Positions 46,131 to 55,552 of a stretch of 64,000 bases of DNA are shown here, in pieces; position 1 is the first letter of the stretch, and each line of letters begins with the position of its first letter. The notes below the pieces were generated by a model that searched no databases, had not been told where the DNA came from, and saw nothing but the letters and a program-made list of their open reading frames with translations. The translations under genes were made by a program, and so were the position numbers. Source of the stretch: Runella aurantiaca. GTDB lineage: Bacteria > Bacteroidota > Bacteroidia > Cytophagales > Spirosomataceae. The stretch spans positions 186,001 through 250,000 of the forward strand of contig NZ_QPIW01000007.1 in NCBI RefSeq assembly GCF_003339505.1, in the 5' to 3' direction.

Positions 46131-47183
46131 ATGAGAATCAATCATTTATTCAGCGCTTTTTTGCTTATATCATTACAAACTTTCGCGCAGTCGGGGGAAG
46201 AGAAACACCTCAAGAACGTAAAACAACTCACTTTTGGTGGCGACAACGCCGAGGCTTATTTTAGCTTCAACGACCAATTCGTCAGCTTTCAATCCAATAA
46301 CCCCAAGTGGGGCTTGCAGTGCGACCAGATTTTTTATTTGGACGTCAACAAAGGCTTAACTAATCCCGACGAGCGCCCGACATTTATCAGCACGGGCAAA
46401 GGACGCACCACTTGCTCGTATTTCATGCCCGGCGACAAACACATTCTTTTTGCCAGTACGCACGTCGGTAACGATTCGTGCCCGCCTCCCGCCAAAGCCT
46501 ACCTCAACAAGTATTTGTGGGCCATTTATGACACTTATGACATTTTCGTATCCGACCTTAAAGGGAAGATTGTAAAGCAATTGACCACCGAAAAAGGCTA
46601 CGATGCAGAAGCCACGATTTCACCCAAAGGCGACAAAATCGTGTTTACTTCCACCCGCGACGGCGACCTTGACCTGTACATCATGGACATTGATGGCAAA
46701 AACGTAAAACGTATCACCCACCAATTGGGCTACGATGGCGGTGCTTTTTTCTCTCCCGACGGCAAAAAATTGGTATTTCGGGCCTCCCGCCCCAAAACCG
46801 AAGAGGAAGTGGCCGAATATAAAAAATTGCTTTCGTTGGGCTTGGTTGCCCCCACTGACATGGAAATTTATACCTGCAACGTTGACGGCACTGATTTACG
46901 CCAAATCACTAAGTTGGGCAAAGCCAACTGGGCGCCGTATTTTACGCCCAAAGGCGACAAAATTATATTTTCGTCAAATCACCACTCACAGCGTGGATAT
47001 GATTTTCAATTATATGTCATTAATCTTGACGGAACAGGGTTGGAACGAGTGACCAACAACAGCATTTTCAACGCTTTCCCGATGTTTTCACACGACGGTA
47101 AAAAGCTCATTTTTAGCTCCAACCGCAACAACGCCCCCGGCTCTCGCGATACAAATTTGTACATTGCCGATTGGGTTGACTAG
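46131..47183 (+). CDS. Exported TolB-like beta-propeller (PD40 repeat) protein
   Basis: A 350-residue periplasmic protein with signal MRINHLFSAFLLISLQTFAQ. WD40-like PD40 repeats are plain: ATISPKGDKIVFTSTRDGDL, AFFSPDGKKLVFRASRP, APYFTPKGDKIIFSSNHHSQ and PMFSHDGKKLIFSSNRNNAP. It resembles the propeller of TolB but lacks its N-terminal domain, and no Tol-Pal genes are nearby. It probably works in binding or sensing at the envelope. It is followed by the 32-bp tandem repeat. A TAGTTTTG box at 46000-46007 is a distant promoter candidate. Confidence 0.85.
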   Translation: MRINHLFSAFLLISLQTFAQSGEEKHLKNVKQLTFGGDNAEAYFSFNDQFVSFQSNNPKWGLQCDQIFYLDVNKGLTNPDERPTFISTGKGRTTCSYFMPGDKHILFASTHVGNDSCPPPAKAYLNKYLWAIYDTYDIFVSDLKGKIVKQLTTEKGYDAEATISPKGDKIVFTSTRDGDLDLYIMDIDGKNVKRITHQLGYDGGAFFSPDGKKLVFRASRPKTEEEVAEYKKLLSLGLVAPTDMEIYTCNVDGTDLRQITKLGKANWAPYFTPKGDKIIFSSNHHSQRGYDFQLYVINLDGTGLERVTNNSIFNAFPMFSHDGKKLIFSSNRNNAPGSRDTNLYIADWVD

Positions 47184-47193
47184 GCACAATTAC

Positions 47194-47400
47194 CCGTTTG
47201 ACGGTTAGATAATACAGTAACAAAACCGTCTGACGGTTGGATAATACAGTAACAAAACCGTCTGACGGGTAGATAATACAGCAACAAAACCGTCCGACGG
47301 TTGGATAATTCAGTAACAAAACCGTCCGACGGTTAGATAATAAAGTAGCAAAACCGTCTGACGGTTAGATAATACAGCAACAAAACCGTTTGACGGGTAA
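47194..47400. repeat. 32-bp tandem repeat with embedded inverted repeat, seven units
   Basis: The core CCGTYYGACGG recurs at 47194, 47226, 47258, 47290, 47322, 47354 and 47386, exactly 32 bp apart, joined by nearly constant TTAGATAATACAGTAACAAAA-type linkers. Core centres vary as TT, CT, CT, CC, CC, CT, TT. Each core is a small palindrome (CCGT/ACGG) and 32 bp is close to three helical turns, so all cores face one side of the helix. It lies between the TolB-like gene and the VOC gene, outside any coding sequence. Confidence 0.85.
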
Positions 47401-47423
47401 CAAAACATACACTTTTTATACCG

Positions 47424-47819
47424 ATGAAAACTTCAAAAGCAGTACTCAAAAATGTGTGGCCTTACCAAAAAGATGCCATGAATCTGCCCGTTCAAAATCT
47501 AGAAACTGCGATTCCCTATTACGAAACCCTCATGGGATTTAAGGTTGTGTCACGTCACGAACACCCCTTTAAGGGAGCAACGCTGGCAAGAGATACCATC
47601 CAAATCGGCCTTGCCGAAAACGGAGGTGACCCCACGCAAGACGGCTGTTTTTTTGAAGTAAACGACGTCGAAGCTATTTTTGAAGAGCTAAAAGCCAACG
47701 GCTATGAAAAAGAAGAGGCTGATTTTCAAGTTCAGAAATACGGGGTCAGCTACAAAGTCTTTTTTGTGGTTGCTCCCGACGGGTTATGTTACTGTTTTGG
47801 CCAAAAAATCGACCTGTAA
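47424..47819 (+). CDS. VOC (glyoxalase/dioxygenase superfamily) protein
   Basis: A 131-residue single-chain member of the vicinal oxygen chelate superfamily. The two beta-alpha-beta modules show as NLPVQNLETAIPYYETLMGF and DGCFFEVNDVEAIFEELKAN, with the C-terminal VAPDGLCYCFGQ supplying the usual last strand. Metal ligand positions are only partly conserved, so it may be glyoxalase-like, a bleomycin-resistance-like binder or a dioxygenase relative. It starts 24 bp beyond the tandem repeat. Confidence 0.82.
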   Translation: MKTSKAVLKNVWPYQKDAMNLPVQNLETAIPYYETLMGFKVVSRHEHPFKGATLARDTIQIGLAENGGDPTQDGCFFEVNDVEAIFEELKANGYEKEEADFQVQKYGVSYKVFFVVAPDGLCYCFGQKIDL

Positions 47820-47863
47820 TTCATAAATAAGGCCTAACCAAAAAATTTTTCTAGTGGCTTAAT

Positions 47864-48658
47864 TTACTTCAAACAAAGTGCTTTCAAATCTCCCACATCA
47901 CCCAAAAAAACGTTGTAATCGACTGGGCCACGAATACCGTCGGTGTAACCGCTTTTGGAATGTTGCCAAAAATGAATGACGGCATCGTCGTAACGATTGA
48001 GGGTCCAGCCCGAATAATCAGCAATCCAGAGTGGATAGCCCACAAAGTTTTCTTTGATGTATCGGCGATAAAAATCGGCGTTGGTGTAGATGATTGGCCG
48101 CACTCCGTAGTAATTTTCGGCCAACGTAAGCCATGTTTTTAGATTTGCAATGACCTGCTCTTGGGATAATGCATTGGTACCCAGTTCAAAATCAAGCACA
48201 GGAGGCAAATCTCCTTTTTTGAGTTTGACCGAGCGCTTGAAATTCTCAAACTGCGATTCGGGCGTTCGCCAAGGGATATAAAAATGATACGCTCCACGAT
48301 ACAGCCCTACGCCGTCTGCCTGCTTCCAGTTATTTTTAAAGTCTTTATCGGTCAACGAAGCGCCTTCTGTGGCTTTGATAAAAACAAACTGCAGACGCAA
48401 TTCTTCAAAACGCATCTGTCGCAGTTCTGGCCAATTGATGCGTCCGTTGTGTTTAGAAACGTCAATTCCGTGAATCGAATATTTGAACGGCAACCGAATT
48501 CCAATTTTTGAAACGTGCCGCCATTCGTTGGTATTCAGACGATTAACATACCAAATACCTCCTCCGACAAGCAACACAAGTGCCACAATAGCCCCCCAAC
48601 CAATGGGAGGCAATGCACGTTTTTTGGGAGAAGATGGGGTGGAAACTCGACGCGCCAT
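47864..48658 (-). CDS. Glycoside hydrolase family 25 (lysozyme) with membrane anchor
   Basis: A 264-residue muramidase. A basic N-terminus and one membrane helix (WGAIVALVLLVGGGIWYV) anchor it; the GH25 domain follows with IHGIDVSKHNGRINW (catalytic Asp), FVFIKATEGASLTDKDF and PPVLDFELG (D-x-E catalytic pair), then PIIYTNADFYRRY and LWIADYSG. It cuts the glycan strand of peptidoglycan from the periplasmic side. Normal domain length. Confidence 0.92.
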   Translation of the reverse strand: MARRVSTPSSPKKRALPPIGWGAIVALVLLVGGGIWYVNRLNTNEWRHVSKIGIRLPFKYSIHGIDVSKHNGRINWPELRQMRFEELRLQFVFIKATEGASLTDKDFKNNWKQADGVGLYRGAYHFYIPWRTPESQFENFKRSVKLKKGDLPPVLDFELGTNALSQEQVIANLKTWLTLAENYYGVRPIIYTNADFYRRYIKENFVGYPLWIADYSGWTLNRYDDAVIHFWQHSKSGYTDGIRGPVDYNVFLGDVGDLKALCLK

Positions 48659-48684
48659 AAGTAGGCAAATTTTAGAAGAAAAAA

Positions 48685-49203
48685 TCAGTCTTTAACAGGA
48701 ATAGCCGCTACCTCTGCATCTGGATTATTGAGTTTTGACTCATCCAAAGTTGACAAAGGTACTTCATTAAAAACCCGATTTCGGGTGGGAAGTTGGGTCA
48801 GGAAGACCATCACAAGTGCACCCGCAACTCCTAAATGCAACAGCTCTCCCGTGATAAAATAAGCCACCAATGAAAAAAAAGTTGCCCCTTCAAAAAAGGC
48901 ATATTTAAAAACCAACGCACTCTGATATTTGCGAAGCTTATCCGACAATAAATCATTAATTCTTAACGCTTTAATTGTTTTTTTGGCCAATAATATTCCC
49001 ATTAGTGGAAGTATAACCGCCGCACAAGGCACCAAATAACCAAATAATTGCCCGAGTGTCACTTCATTGGGCATTGACTTCGATTGGGTACTGCGTAAAA
49101 AAAAGAAAACGGTTCCTGTCCCTACCTGCGCCACCAACATCACACCATACACAAGCAATAAAAGTTTAAAGTATTGCTTGCTCGTCAGGATTTTTTGATC
49201 CAT
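48685..49203 (-). CDS. Small membrane protein of unknown function
   Basis: A 172-residue protein from the ATG at 49203 (MDQKILTSKQYF). Four membrane helices are visible (LLLLVYGVMLVAQVGTGTVF, LFGYLVPCAAVILPLMGILL, YAFFEGATFFSLVAYFIT, LHLGVAGALVMVFLTQL). The tail is charged and ends in EVAAIPVKD. The family was not recognised. It lies 26 bp upstream of the GH25 gene on the same strand, so they may be co-transcribed. Confidence 0.65.
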   Translation of the reverse strand: MDQKILTSKQYFKLLLLVYGVMLVAQVGTGTVFFFLRSTQSKSMPNEVTLGQLFGYLVPCAAVILPLMGILLAKKTIKALRINDLLSDKLRKYQSALVFKYAFFEGATFFSLVAYFITGELLHLGVAGALVMVFLTQLPTRNRVFNEVPLSTLDESKLNNPDAEVAAIPVKD

Positions 49204-49273
49204 AAAAAAACAATTTTGGGCTGCAAAATAACGATTTTTACGCAAAAACTGGTTTTCAATTTATTAAATGGAG

Positions 49274-49876
49274 CTAGCCCTCGGGCTTCCATCGCCATAA
49301 ATAACGGCAAGCCATGGTTCGATACGGGCGCCAATTATCAGCAATTATATGAAGTTGCTTATGCAATACACGACCCGTTTCGGTCAAATTATACGCCCGC
49401 ACCATCTTCTGCCGAATCACCAAATCATCAACGGGGAATACGTCGGGGCGGTCCATCACAAACATCAACAACATCTCCACTGTCCAACGCCCAACCCCTT
49501 TAATCGGCGTGAGATAAGCCACGATTTCGTCGTCGTTTAGGCGGTTAAGGTGTTCGTAATCAATCCCTTTTTCAGTAGCAAAAACCGCGACATTTTGCAG
49601 ATAATTGATTTTTTGAAACGAAAGGCCCGCGCTGCGCAGCTCTTCGTTTGATTTTTGCAGCAGCAGTTCGGGGTGCGGATACAAATCCTCAAATAGCGCC
49701 CTAAAACGGGCAAAGATAGAATCGGCGGCCTTGACCGAAATTTGTTGCGAAACAATGCTTTCCAGCAATGCTAGATAAACATCGTTGTTCCAATCCGTTT
49801 TTTTGAACGTAGGCGTAGATTCAATAATGGTGGCCAATGTGGCATCTTTTGATGCGAGGTAAGATTCCGGAAGCAT
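49274..49876 (-). CDS. DNA-3-methyladenine glycosylase 2 (AlkA-like, HhH-GPD)
   Basis: A 200-residue base-excision repair enzyme removing alkylated purines. The HhH-GPD fold is seen as ESIVSQQISVKAADSIFARF at the start, GLSFQKINYLQNVAVF in the middle, the helix-hairpin-helix LTPIKGVGRWTVEMLLMFVM and PVDDLVIRQKM, in which the Asp is the catalytic residue. It lacks the N-terminal domain of E. coli AlkA, like many single-domain homologues. Cytoplasmic. Confidence 0.93.
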   Translation of the reverse strand: MLPESYLASKDATLATIIESTPTFKKTDWNNDVYLALLESIVSQQISVKAADSIFARFRALFEDLYPHPELLLQKSNEELRSAGLSFQKINYLQNVAVFATEKGIDYEHLNRLNDDEIVAYLTPIKGVGRWTVEMLLMFVMDRPDVFPVDDLVIRQKMVRAYNLTETGRVLHKQLHIIADNWRPYRTMACRYLWRWKPEG

Positions 49877-49966
49877 TGAAAAGGCTGTTTTTTGCGAAAG
49901 TTACAAAAAAACGGGCAGCCTTTCGGCCGCCCATTCTACAGGTAATAAAAAACAAACAGGGAATGA

Positions 49967-50821
49967 CTATAAACCGCACGCCCCCGCCAATGCACGTTTG
50001 GCGTATACCTTCGCCAAATGTTTACGATAGGCCTGCGAAGCAAAATGGTCTTCATTGATGTGCATATCTCCTTCGGCAGCGGCTGATGCCGCCGCTTCGA
50101 TGTTTTCGAGCGTCGCTGGTTTTCCAATCAACGCCGAGGCAACACCTTCGTCCAAAAAGGCCGCATCAGAAACCCCCGTAAAAGCCACGTTGGCCGCAGA
50201 AATGACACCCCCTTCTACCGATACCGACGCAGCGCAACCCACAATGGCAAACCGCGAGGCTGGTTGCATAAATTTACGATAAGCCGAAGCGCTTCCCGCC
50301 GCAGGCTTCGGCAGATGAATCTCCGTCACAATCTCGCCCGTATCGAGTGCGGTACTAAAAAATCCAGTAAAAAACTCAGCTGCGGGAATAATACGCTCAC
50401 CTTCTGCGCCCTGCACTTTGATTTGGGCCTCTAAAGCCAGCAAAACAGCGGGCCAATCTGCCGAAGGGTCCGCATGAGCAATGCTACCTCCGAGCGTTCC
50501 CATGTTGCGAACTTGCGTATCTCCAATCAATTCTCCTGCCTCAATCATGGCCGTCAAGCCCTTGAGGTGCGGATTGGTGATAATATCGGCGTGGGTACTT
50601 GCGGCCCCGATGACGATGGCATTTCCTGTATCTTCAATAAATCGTAGCTCCGCAATACGGGCAATGTCAATGAGCAAAGCGGGGCTATTGAGGCGCAATT
50701 TCATGGCAGGAATCAGGCTGTGGCCGCCTGCCAGTAACTTAGCGTCAGGGTTTTCAGCAAGGAGGCGAATAGCCTCCCCTACTGAACTGGCGCGTGTATA
50801 GTCAACAGATGATGGAATCAT
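49967..50821 (-). CDS. Molybdenum hydroxylase medium (FAD) subunit, xanthine dehydrogenase family
   Basis: A 284-residue FAD subunit (CoxM-like) that passes electrons from the 2Fe-2S subunit to the acceptor. FAD-binding motifs are AKLLAGGHSLIPAMKLR near residue 30 and GTLGGSIAHADPSADW near residue 108, with C-terminal ISAANVAFTGVSDAAFL typical of the CO-dehydrogenase flavoprotein C domain. It is the last gene of a four-gene minus-strand operon (54318 to 49967), 31 bp after the large-subunit gene. Confidence 0.93.
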   Translation of the reverse strand: MIPSSVDYTRASSVGEAIRLLAENPDAKLLAGGHSLIPAMKLRLNSPALLIDIARIAELRFIEDTGNAIVIGAASTHADIITNPHLKGLTAMIEAGELIGDTQVRNMGTLGGSIAHADPSADWPAVLLALEAQIKVQGAEGERIIPAAEFFTGFFSTALDTGEIVTEIHLPKPAAGSASAYRKFMQPASRFAIVGCAASVSVEGGVISAANVAFTGVSDAAFLDEGVASALIGKPATLENIEAAASAAAEGDMHINEDHFASQAYRKHLAKVYAKRALAGACGL

Positions 50822-50852
50822 TTTTAAAAGAGTGAATTAGTGAAACAAAAAA

Positions 50853-53222
50853 TTAGGCTGGTTGCATTGCTTTCCAAACACGCTCGGGGGTCATGGGCAT
50901 CCGCACATCTTTGACTTTATGGCCAGCAGACCACAACGCGTCAATCACGGCATTCACCACGGCGGGCGTAGAACCGATGCAGCCTGCTTCGCCTGCGCCT
51001 TTCACCCCCAACGGATTATGTGGACAAGGCGTCACCTGACGGTCCAACTCAAACATTGGAAGATCGTCGGCGCGTGGCATGGTATAATCCATGTAGCTAC
51101 CGTTGGTAATTTGCCCATTTTCGTCAAATTCAACGCCTTCAAACAAAGCCTGACCAATTCCCTGCGCCAATCCACCGTGAATTTGTCCGTCTACAATCAT
51201 AGGGTTAATCACGTTACCTACGTCATCGACGGCAATAAAGCGTTTCACTCTGGTAAAGCCCGTTTCTTTGTCGATTTCAACCACCGCAATGTGGCATCCA
51301 AACGGATACGTAAAGTTGGTGGGGTCATAGAAACTACTAAAATCCAAGCCCGGTTCTAAATTGGCAGGATACACGTGCGGAACGTACGCCGTCAAGGCAA
51401 TATCGCCGAAACTCAACGATTTGTCGGTTCCTTTTACGGTAAACTTCCCATCTTTAAACTCAATATCATCGGCCGAACATTCCAATTTATGGGCGGCGAT
51501 TTTGGCACCTTTCTCAATGATTTTATCCAAACTTTTCACAATGGCGCTTCCTCCCACCGCCAACGAGCGCGAGCCGTAGGTTCCCATTCCGAAAGCCACT
51601 GTATCTGAGTCACCGTGGATAATATCAACGTCTTCCATCGGAATACCCAGGCGGTCAGCCACTACTTGCGCGAAGGTCGTTTCGTGACCTTGTCCGTGGG
51701 AATGCGCGCCCGTAAACACGCTGATTTTTCCCGTAGGTTGAACCCTTACTTGCCCCACTTCGTACAAACCAGCGCGAGCGCCCAATGAACCAACCACCGC
51801 CGACGGCGCAATACCGCAGGCCTCGATGTAGGTAGAGAAGCCTACCCCCAGAATTTTATTGGTCTTGGCCGCCTCCGCTTGTTCTTTTCTAAAATTCTCA
51901 TAACCAAGCATTTCTAGGCCTCTCTCCAACACACTGTGGTAATTGCCACTGTCGTATTGCAACGCAACATTGGTCTGATAGCCCGGTTGAGTTACCCCGT
52001 CAAAGGCGGGAATAAAGTTTTTGAGGCGCAGTTCGGCCGGGTCTACTCCCATTTCCAACGCCGCCAAATCGACCAAGCGCTCCAGCAAGAAAGTAGCTTC
52101 CGGACGTCCCGCTCCGCGATACGCATCTACAGCCGTGGTGTGGGTAAAAACGCAGGTCATGTCCAAGTGAATCTTGGGCGTGGTGTACAAGCCTTGCAAC
52201 AGCGTTCCGTGCAAATACGTAGGAACTGCCGTACCAAAGGTAGAAAGATAGGCTCCCAAGTTTGCAAAGGTTTTGATACGCAAACCAACAATATTTCCTT
52301 GGGCATCAAAGCCCATTTCAGCGTGCGTTACGTGGTCGCGTCCGTGGGCGTCGGTCTGAAATGCTTCCGAGCGTGTTTCGGTCCATTTTACGGGGCGACC
52401 AATTTTTTTGGAGGCCAACGTCACCAATGCTTCTTCGGTATAATGGTATATTTTACTTCCAAAACCACCGCCCACGTCAGGCCCCACCACGCGAACCTTG
52501 TGCTCAGGCAATCCCAACACAAACGCGCACATCAGCAGACGAATCAAATGGGGGTTTTGGGTGGAGGTATAAAGGGTATATTTATCGTAAACATTGTCGT
52601 ATTGACCAATATAGCTGCGCGGCTCCATGGCGTTGGGCGAAAGGCGCTGATTAACAAAGTCCAACGATGTAACGTGGTGAGCACTTGCCATTGCCTCATC
52701 GACTTCCGCTTTGGGATTTCCAATTTCCCAGTCAAAACAAATATTATTCGGAACATCGTCATGCACCAGCGGAGCCCCAGGCAGTACTGCCTTGGAGGCG
52801 TCGGTAATGGCCGACAAAACTTCGTAATCAATGATGATGGCTTCGGCCGCATCCTGCGCCAATTCGCGGGTTTCGGCCACAACCATCGCCACGGCATCGC
52901 CTACGTGCCGCACTTTATCTTTTACCAACAACGGATGCGGCGGCTCCTTCATAATGTCGCCATTTTTGAAATTTACCTGCCACCCACAAGGCACACCATA
53001 GTGGCCTACCTCCTCGCCCGTCATGATGGTCACCACGCCTTGCATGGCCTCGGCGGCTGAATAGTCAATGCTTCTGATGCGGGCGTGGGCATAAGGGCTT
53101 CGCAGAATGTACGCGTAAGTCATACCCGGCAGCACGATGTCGTCGGTATAACGACCTTTTCCGGTAATAAAACGCTTGTCTTCAACGCGTTTTACGGATT
53201 TACCAATGAATTTATTGCTCAT
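50853..53222 (-). CDS. Molybdenum hydroxylase large (molybdopterin) subunit, xanthine dehydrogenase family
   Basis: A 789-residue catalytic subunit that would hydroxylate an aldehyde or N-heterocycle using a molybdopterin-cytosine-type cofactor. It starts IGKSVKRVEDKRFITGKGRY, typical of the family. VGPDVGGGFGSKIY and AYRGAGRPEATFLLERLV are in the first half; the CO dehydrogenase loop AYRCSFR is absent, so CO is not the likely substrate. GVKGAGEAGCIGSTPAVVNA near the end contains the conserved active-site Glu. The length is normal. The substrate is not readable. Confidence 0.94.
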   Translation of the reverse strand: MSNKFIGKSVKRVEDKRFITGKGRYTDDIVLPGMTYAYILRSPYAHARIRSIDYSAAEAMQGVVTIMTGEEVGHYGVPCGWQVNFKNGDIMKEPPHPLLVKDKVRHVGDAVAMVVAETRELAQDAAEAIIIDYEVLSAITDASKAVLPGAPLVHDDVPNNICFDWEIGNPKAEVDEAMASAHHVTSLDFVNQRLSPNAMEPRSYIGQYDNVYDKYTLYTSTQNPHLIRLLMCAFVLGLPEHKVRVVGPDVGGGFGSKIYHYTEEALVTLASKKIGRPVKWTETRSEAFQTDAHGRDHVTHAEMGFDAQGNIVGLRIKTFANLGAYLSTFGTAVPTYLHGTLLQGLYTTPKIHLDMTCVFTHTTAVDAYRGAGRPEATFLLERLVDLAALEMGVDPAELRLKNFIPAFDGVTQPGYQTNVALQYDSGNYHSVLERGLEMLGYENFRKEQAEAAKTNKILGVGFSTYIEACGIAPSAVVGSLGARAGLYEVGQVRVQPTGKISVFTGAHSHGQGHETTFAQVVADRLGIPMEDVDIIHGDSDTVAFGMGTYGSRSLAVGGSAIVKSLDKIIEKGAKIAAHKLECSADDIEFKDGKFTVKGTDKSLSFGDIALTAYVPHVYPANLEPGLDFSSFYDPTNFTYPFGCHIAVVEIDKETGFTRVKRFIAVDDVGNVINPMIVDGQIHGGLAQGIGQALFEGVEFDENGQITNGSYMDYTMPRADDLPMFELDRQVTPCPHNPLGVKGAGEAGCIGSTPAVVNAVIDALWSAGHKVKDVRMPMTPERVWKAMQPA

Positions 53223-53277
53223 TTTCTTTTTTCTGGAGAGTGATGGAAATGTTTTAAATCGGATTCAGCCACCTGTT

Positions 53278-53751
53278 TTAAACCGCAACCGCCGATTTTT
53301 GCGCCGCGTACTGTATGGCCCGTACGATGTTGTGATAACCCGTGCAACGACAGATATTTCCCTCCAGCCCTTCGCGGATTTCTTGCTCTGAAGGGTCGGG
53401 ATTGTGGCTGAGCAAGTCGGCCGCGCACATAATCATTCCTGGGGTGCAGAAGCCGCACTGCAATCCATGCTCTTCTTTGAATCCTTCCTGCAACGGGTGA
53501 AGTTCGCCATCGGGCGCGAGTCCTTCAATCGTGGTGATGCTACTGCCATCGGCTTGAGCCGCCAACAACGAGCAGGATTTGATGGCTTTGCCATCCAAAT
53601 GAATGGTGCAGGCACCGCAGCTACTTGTATCACAGCCCACGTGCGTCCCCGTCAAGCCGAGGGTATCACGTAGGTAATGTACCAGCAACAAACGCCCCTC
53701 TACCTCGTGGGTGTGCGTTTTTCCGTTTACGGTTAATGAGATTTTTGGCAT
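53278..53751 (-). CDS. Molybdenum hydroxylase small (2Fe-2S) subunit
   Basis: A 157-residue electron-transfer subunit (CoxS-like) with two [2Fe-2S] clusters. The plant-ferredoxin-type cluster ligands are in [18 protein letters not shown]; the second-cluster ligands in [14 protein letters not shown] and [13 protein letters not shown]. It follows the CoxG-like gene by 114 bp and precedes the large subunit gene by 55 bp on the same strand. Confidence 0.95.
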   Translation of the reverse strand: MPKISLTVNGKTHTHEVEGRLLLVHYLRDTLGLTGTHVGCDTSSCGACTIHLDGKAIKSCSLLAAQADGSSITTIEGLAPDGELHPLQEGFKEEHGLQCGFCTPGMIMCAADLLSHNPDPSEQEIREGLEGNICRCTGYHNIVRAIQYAAQKSAVAV

Positions 53752-53865
53752 AATGTAGGTAAAGTAAAAGTTAGGTGCTTGCGCACAGATTCAATTGGTT
53801 TTTAGGGTATTATCGAATAAATATTAAAACGAAACAAAGTCAAAAACACAGGAGAAAAAGCCAGT

Positions 53866-54318
53866 TTATACTTCTGCTTTTGCCGCCAATTCATCTTCAA
53901 AATTCTGAAAGAATTGCTTCGTAAGGGTATTGGCTACGCCGCTCATCACGCGGTTGCCAGTGCGGGCCAACAGTCCCGACATATGGGCCTTACCCGCAAA
54001 AGACAGCTCGGTCTCATGCTCAGAAACCGCTTTCAGGTGCATTTTAATGTGGGCTGATACGTTACCAATTTTACTATTTTGATGGACATTCAGGGTAAAG
54101 CTTTCGGCGGCAACGGGGTGAAGCACTTCTGCCTTCCCCTCAAATTTCCCTGAAACAGGGCCAATTTTCACTTCAGCAATGGCTTTGTATACATTTTCAC
54201 TTTCCAATTCTAACCGCGATATACCCGGCGTAACTTTCGCCAGCGTATCAGGATTCATGAGCATCTCCCAGATTTTCTGCGTTGAAGCGGGAAGAATATA
54301 ACTACCGTTTAGTTCCAT
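53866..54318 (-). CDS. CoxG-like SRPBCC protein
   Basis: A 150-residue START-like protein of the carbon monoxide dehydrogenase subunit G family, which in other systems helps place or mature the molybdenum hydroxylase. The pattern GSYILPASTQKIWEMLMNPD, then VEVKIGP-type KIGPVSGKFEGKAEV and the end LTKQFFQNFEDEL is typical. It is the first gene of the operon and supports the call on the following three genes. Confidence 0.92.
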   Translation of the reverse strand: MELNGSYILPASTQKIWEMLMNPDTLAKVTPGISRLELESENVYKAIAEVKIGPVSGKFEGKAEVLHPVAAESFTLNVHQNSKIGNVSAHIKMHLKAVSEHETELSFAGKAHMSGLLARTGNRVMSGVANTLTKQFFQNFEDELAAKAEV

Positions 54319-54513
54319 TTAATGTAAGATTTAAATTTAGGGTAATGCCATTTAACTCGCCCAATAAATTTATAAAATTTATTGATAAAATAATATTCAA
54401 ATGTAAAAACACCCCTTGATAAGGCTTTAAACTATAATCTTAAAAAATAGAACTATTCTATCAACTACGAGAACGAAGGAGGCGGTTTGGTTTATCGAAG
54501 CGTTGAGTGGTGA

Positions 54514-55431
54514 TTAGAAGACAATAAACTGTCGACGGTAGTTGGCGGGAGTTGTTCCAACCGCTTTTTTGAATACTTTCAGAAAATAGTTGAGGTTGTT
54601 GTACCCACACGCAAAACAAATATCGGCAATGCTGTACTGCGTATTTCGCAGCAGCTTGATTGACAACTGGATACGTTGCTGATTGATGTATTCTACGGGC
54701 GTAATACCATATTGCTGTTTGAAACAACGGAAAAAATTAGGCTCGCTCATGCAGGCTTTGTCGGCCAACTCTCGGACGGTTAGATTTTTATGAATATTGT
54801 CTTGAACATATTTGACGGCAAAAGCCAAACGATTTGTATTGGCCAATTGCGGCAAGTGGTTGGTCAATACATTACGGGCTTTGGTCTGCATCAAACGCAC
54901 GATAAGCTCTTGCAGCACCAGATTAGCAAAAAAATCCTTTGCTTCGTTGTTTTCTGTAAAGATGTAAATCAAACGATGAATGAGCAGGTGAATGGAATTC
55001 TCATTGGTGAAGTAAAAATTCTCGTTCGTAAATTGCCATCCTTGTTGATTATCCACCAAGGGAGCCTTTTCGTTAAGCGTTTCAACAATTTGTTTTATCT
55101 TGGAAGGAGAAATGGCCAGCGCCAAACACTGGGTGGGATTATCAAAATGGGCTTCGGGAAAATCAATGCGCATGGTTTGGTCGGCGGGCACAATGACAGA
55201 TTCGCCAGGCAGGAAATCAAACGAGGGTGAATTGTCGAGGTGCATCACTTTTTTACCCCGAATCATGCTTGCCAATACAGGATTGCTGAAAGTCAACTCC
55301 ACATTTTTGGCAATTTGATGCGTTTCATAAATGTTGAGCTCGGCATTTTCGAGGGTATAGGCGGTGCGATTTTCAACAACAAGCTCTAACTTGCGCGACT
55401 GAAGATGATGGGATAAATTAAAAGAGTTCAT
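54514..55431 (-). CDS. AraC family transcriptional regulator (upstream of the molybdenum hydroxylase operon)
   Basis: A 305-residue regulator with a cupin-like N-terminal half and a C-terminal double helix-turn-helix containing VRELADKACMSEPNFFRCFK and DICFACGYNNLNYFLKVFKK, ending in VGTTPANYR. It belongs to a different branch than the four paralogues in the left part of the window. It lies 195 bp upstream of the CoxG-like gene on the same strand and is divergent from the TonB-dependent receptor (121 bp between the start codons), so it may control either. Confidence 0.9.
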   Translation of the reverse strand: MNSFNLSHHLQSRKLELVVENRTAYTLENAELNIYETHQIAKNVELTFSNPVLASMIRGKKVMHLDNSPSFDFLPGESVIVPADQTMRIDFPEAHFDNPTQCLALAISPSKIKQIVETLNEKAPLVDNQQGWQFTNENFYFTNENSIHLLIHRLIYIFTENNEAKDFFANLVLQELIVRLMQTKARNVLTNHLPQLANTNRLAFAVKYVQDNIHKNLTVRELADKACMSEPNFFRCFKQQYGITPVEYINQQRIQLSIKLLRNTQYSIADICFACGYNNLNYFLKVFKKAVGTTPANYRRQFIVF

Positions 55432-55552
55432 AAATAAAATATCCTGTTTAAAACACTTTTCGACTGCGCCAGCTGATTAATAGTACAAATCCTTACAATT
55501 TTATGATTATTTCCACAAATAAACAACACCAACCTTTTTACAATAAATTCGT

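Noticed and set aside
47194-47400. CRISPR array
   Set aside because: The linkers between cores are almost identical, so there are no unique spacers, and no cas gene lies near.
51936-53060. Long plus-strand open frame of 374 codons
   Set aside because: It is the antisense of the molybdenum hydroxylase large-subunit gene, whose own frame has clear family motifs.
50853-53222. CO dehydrogenase (CoxL) assignment
   Set aside because: The active-site loop reads AYRGAGR, not AYRCSFR, so only the broader xanthine dehydrogenase family call is kept.
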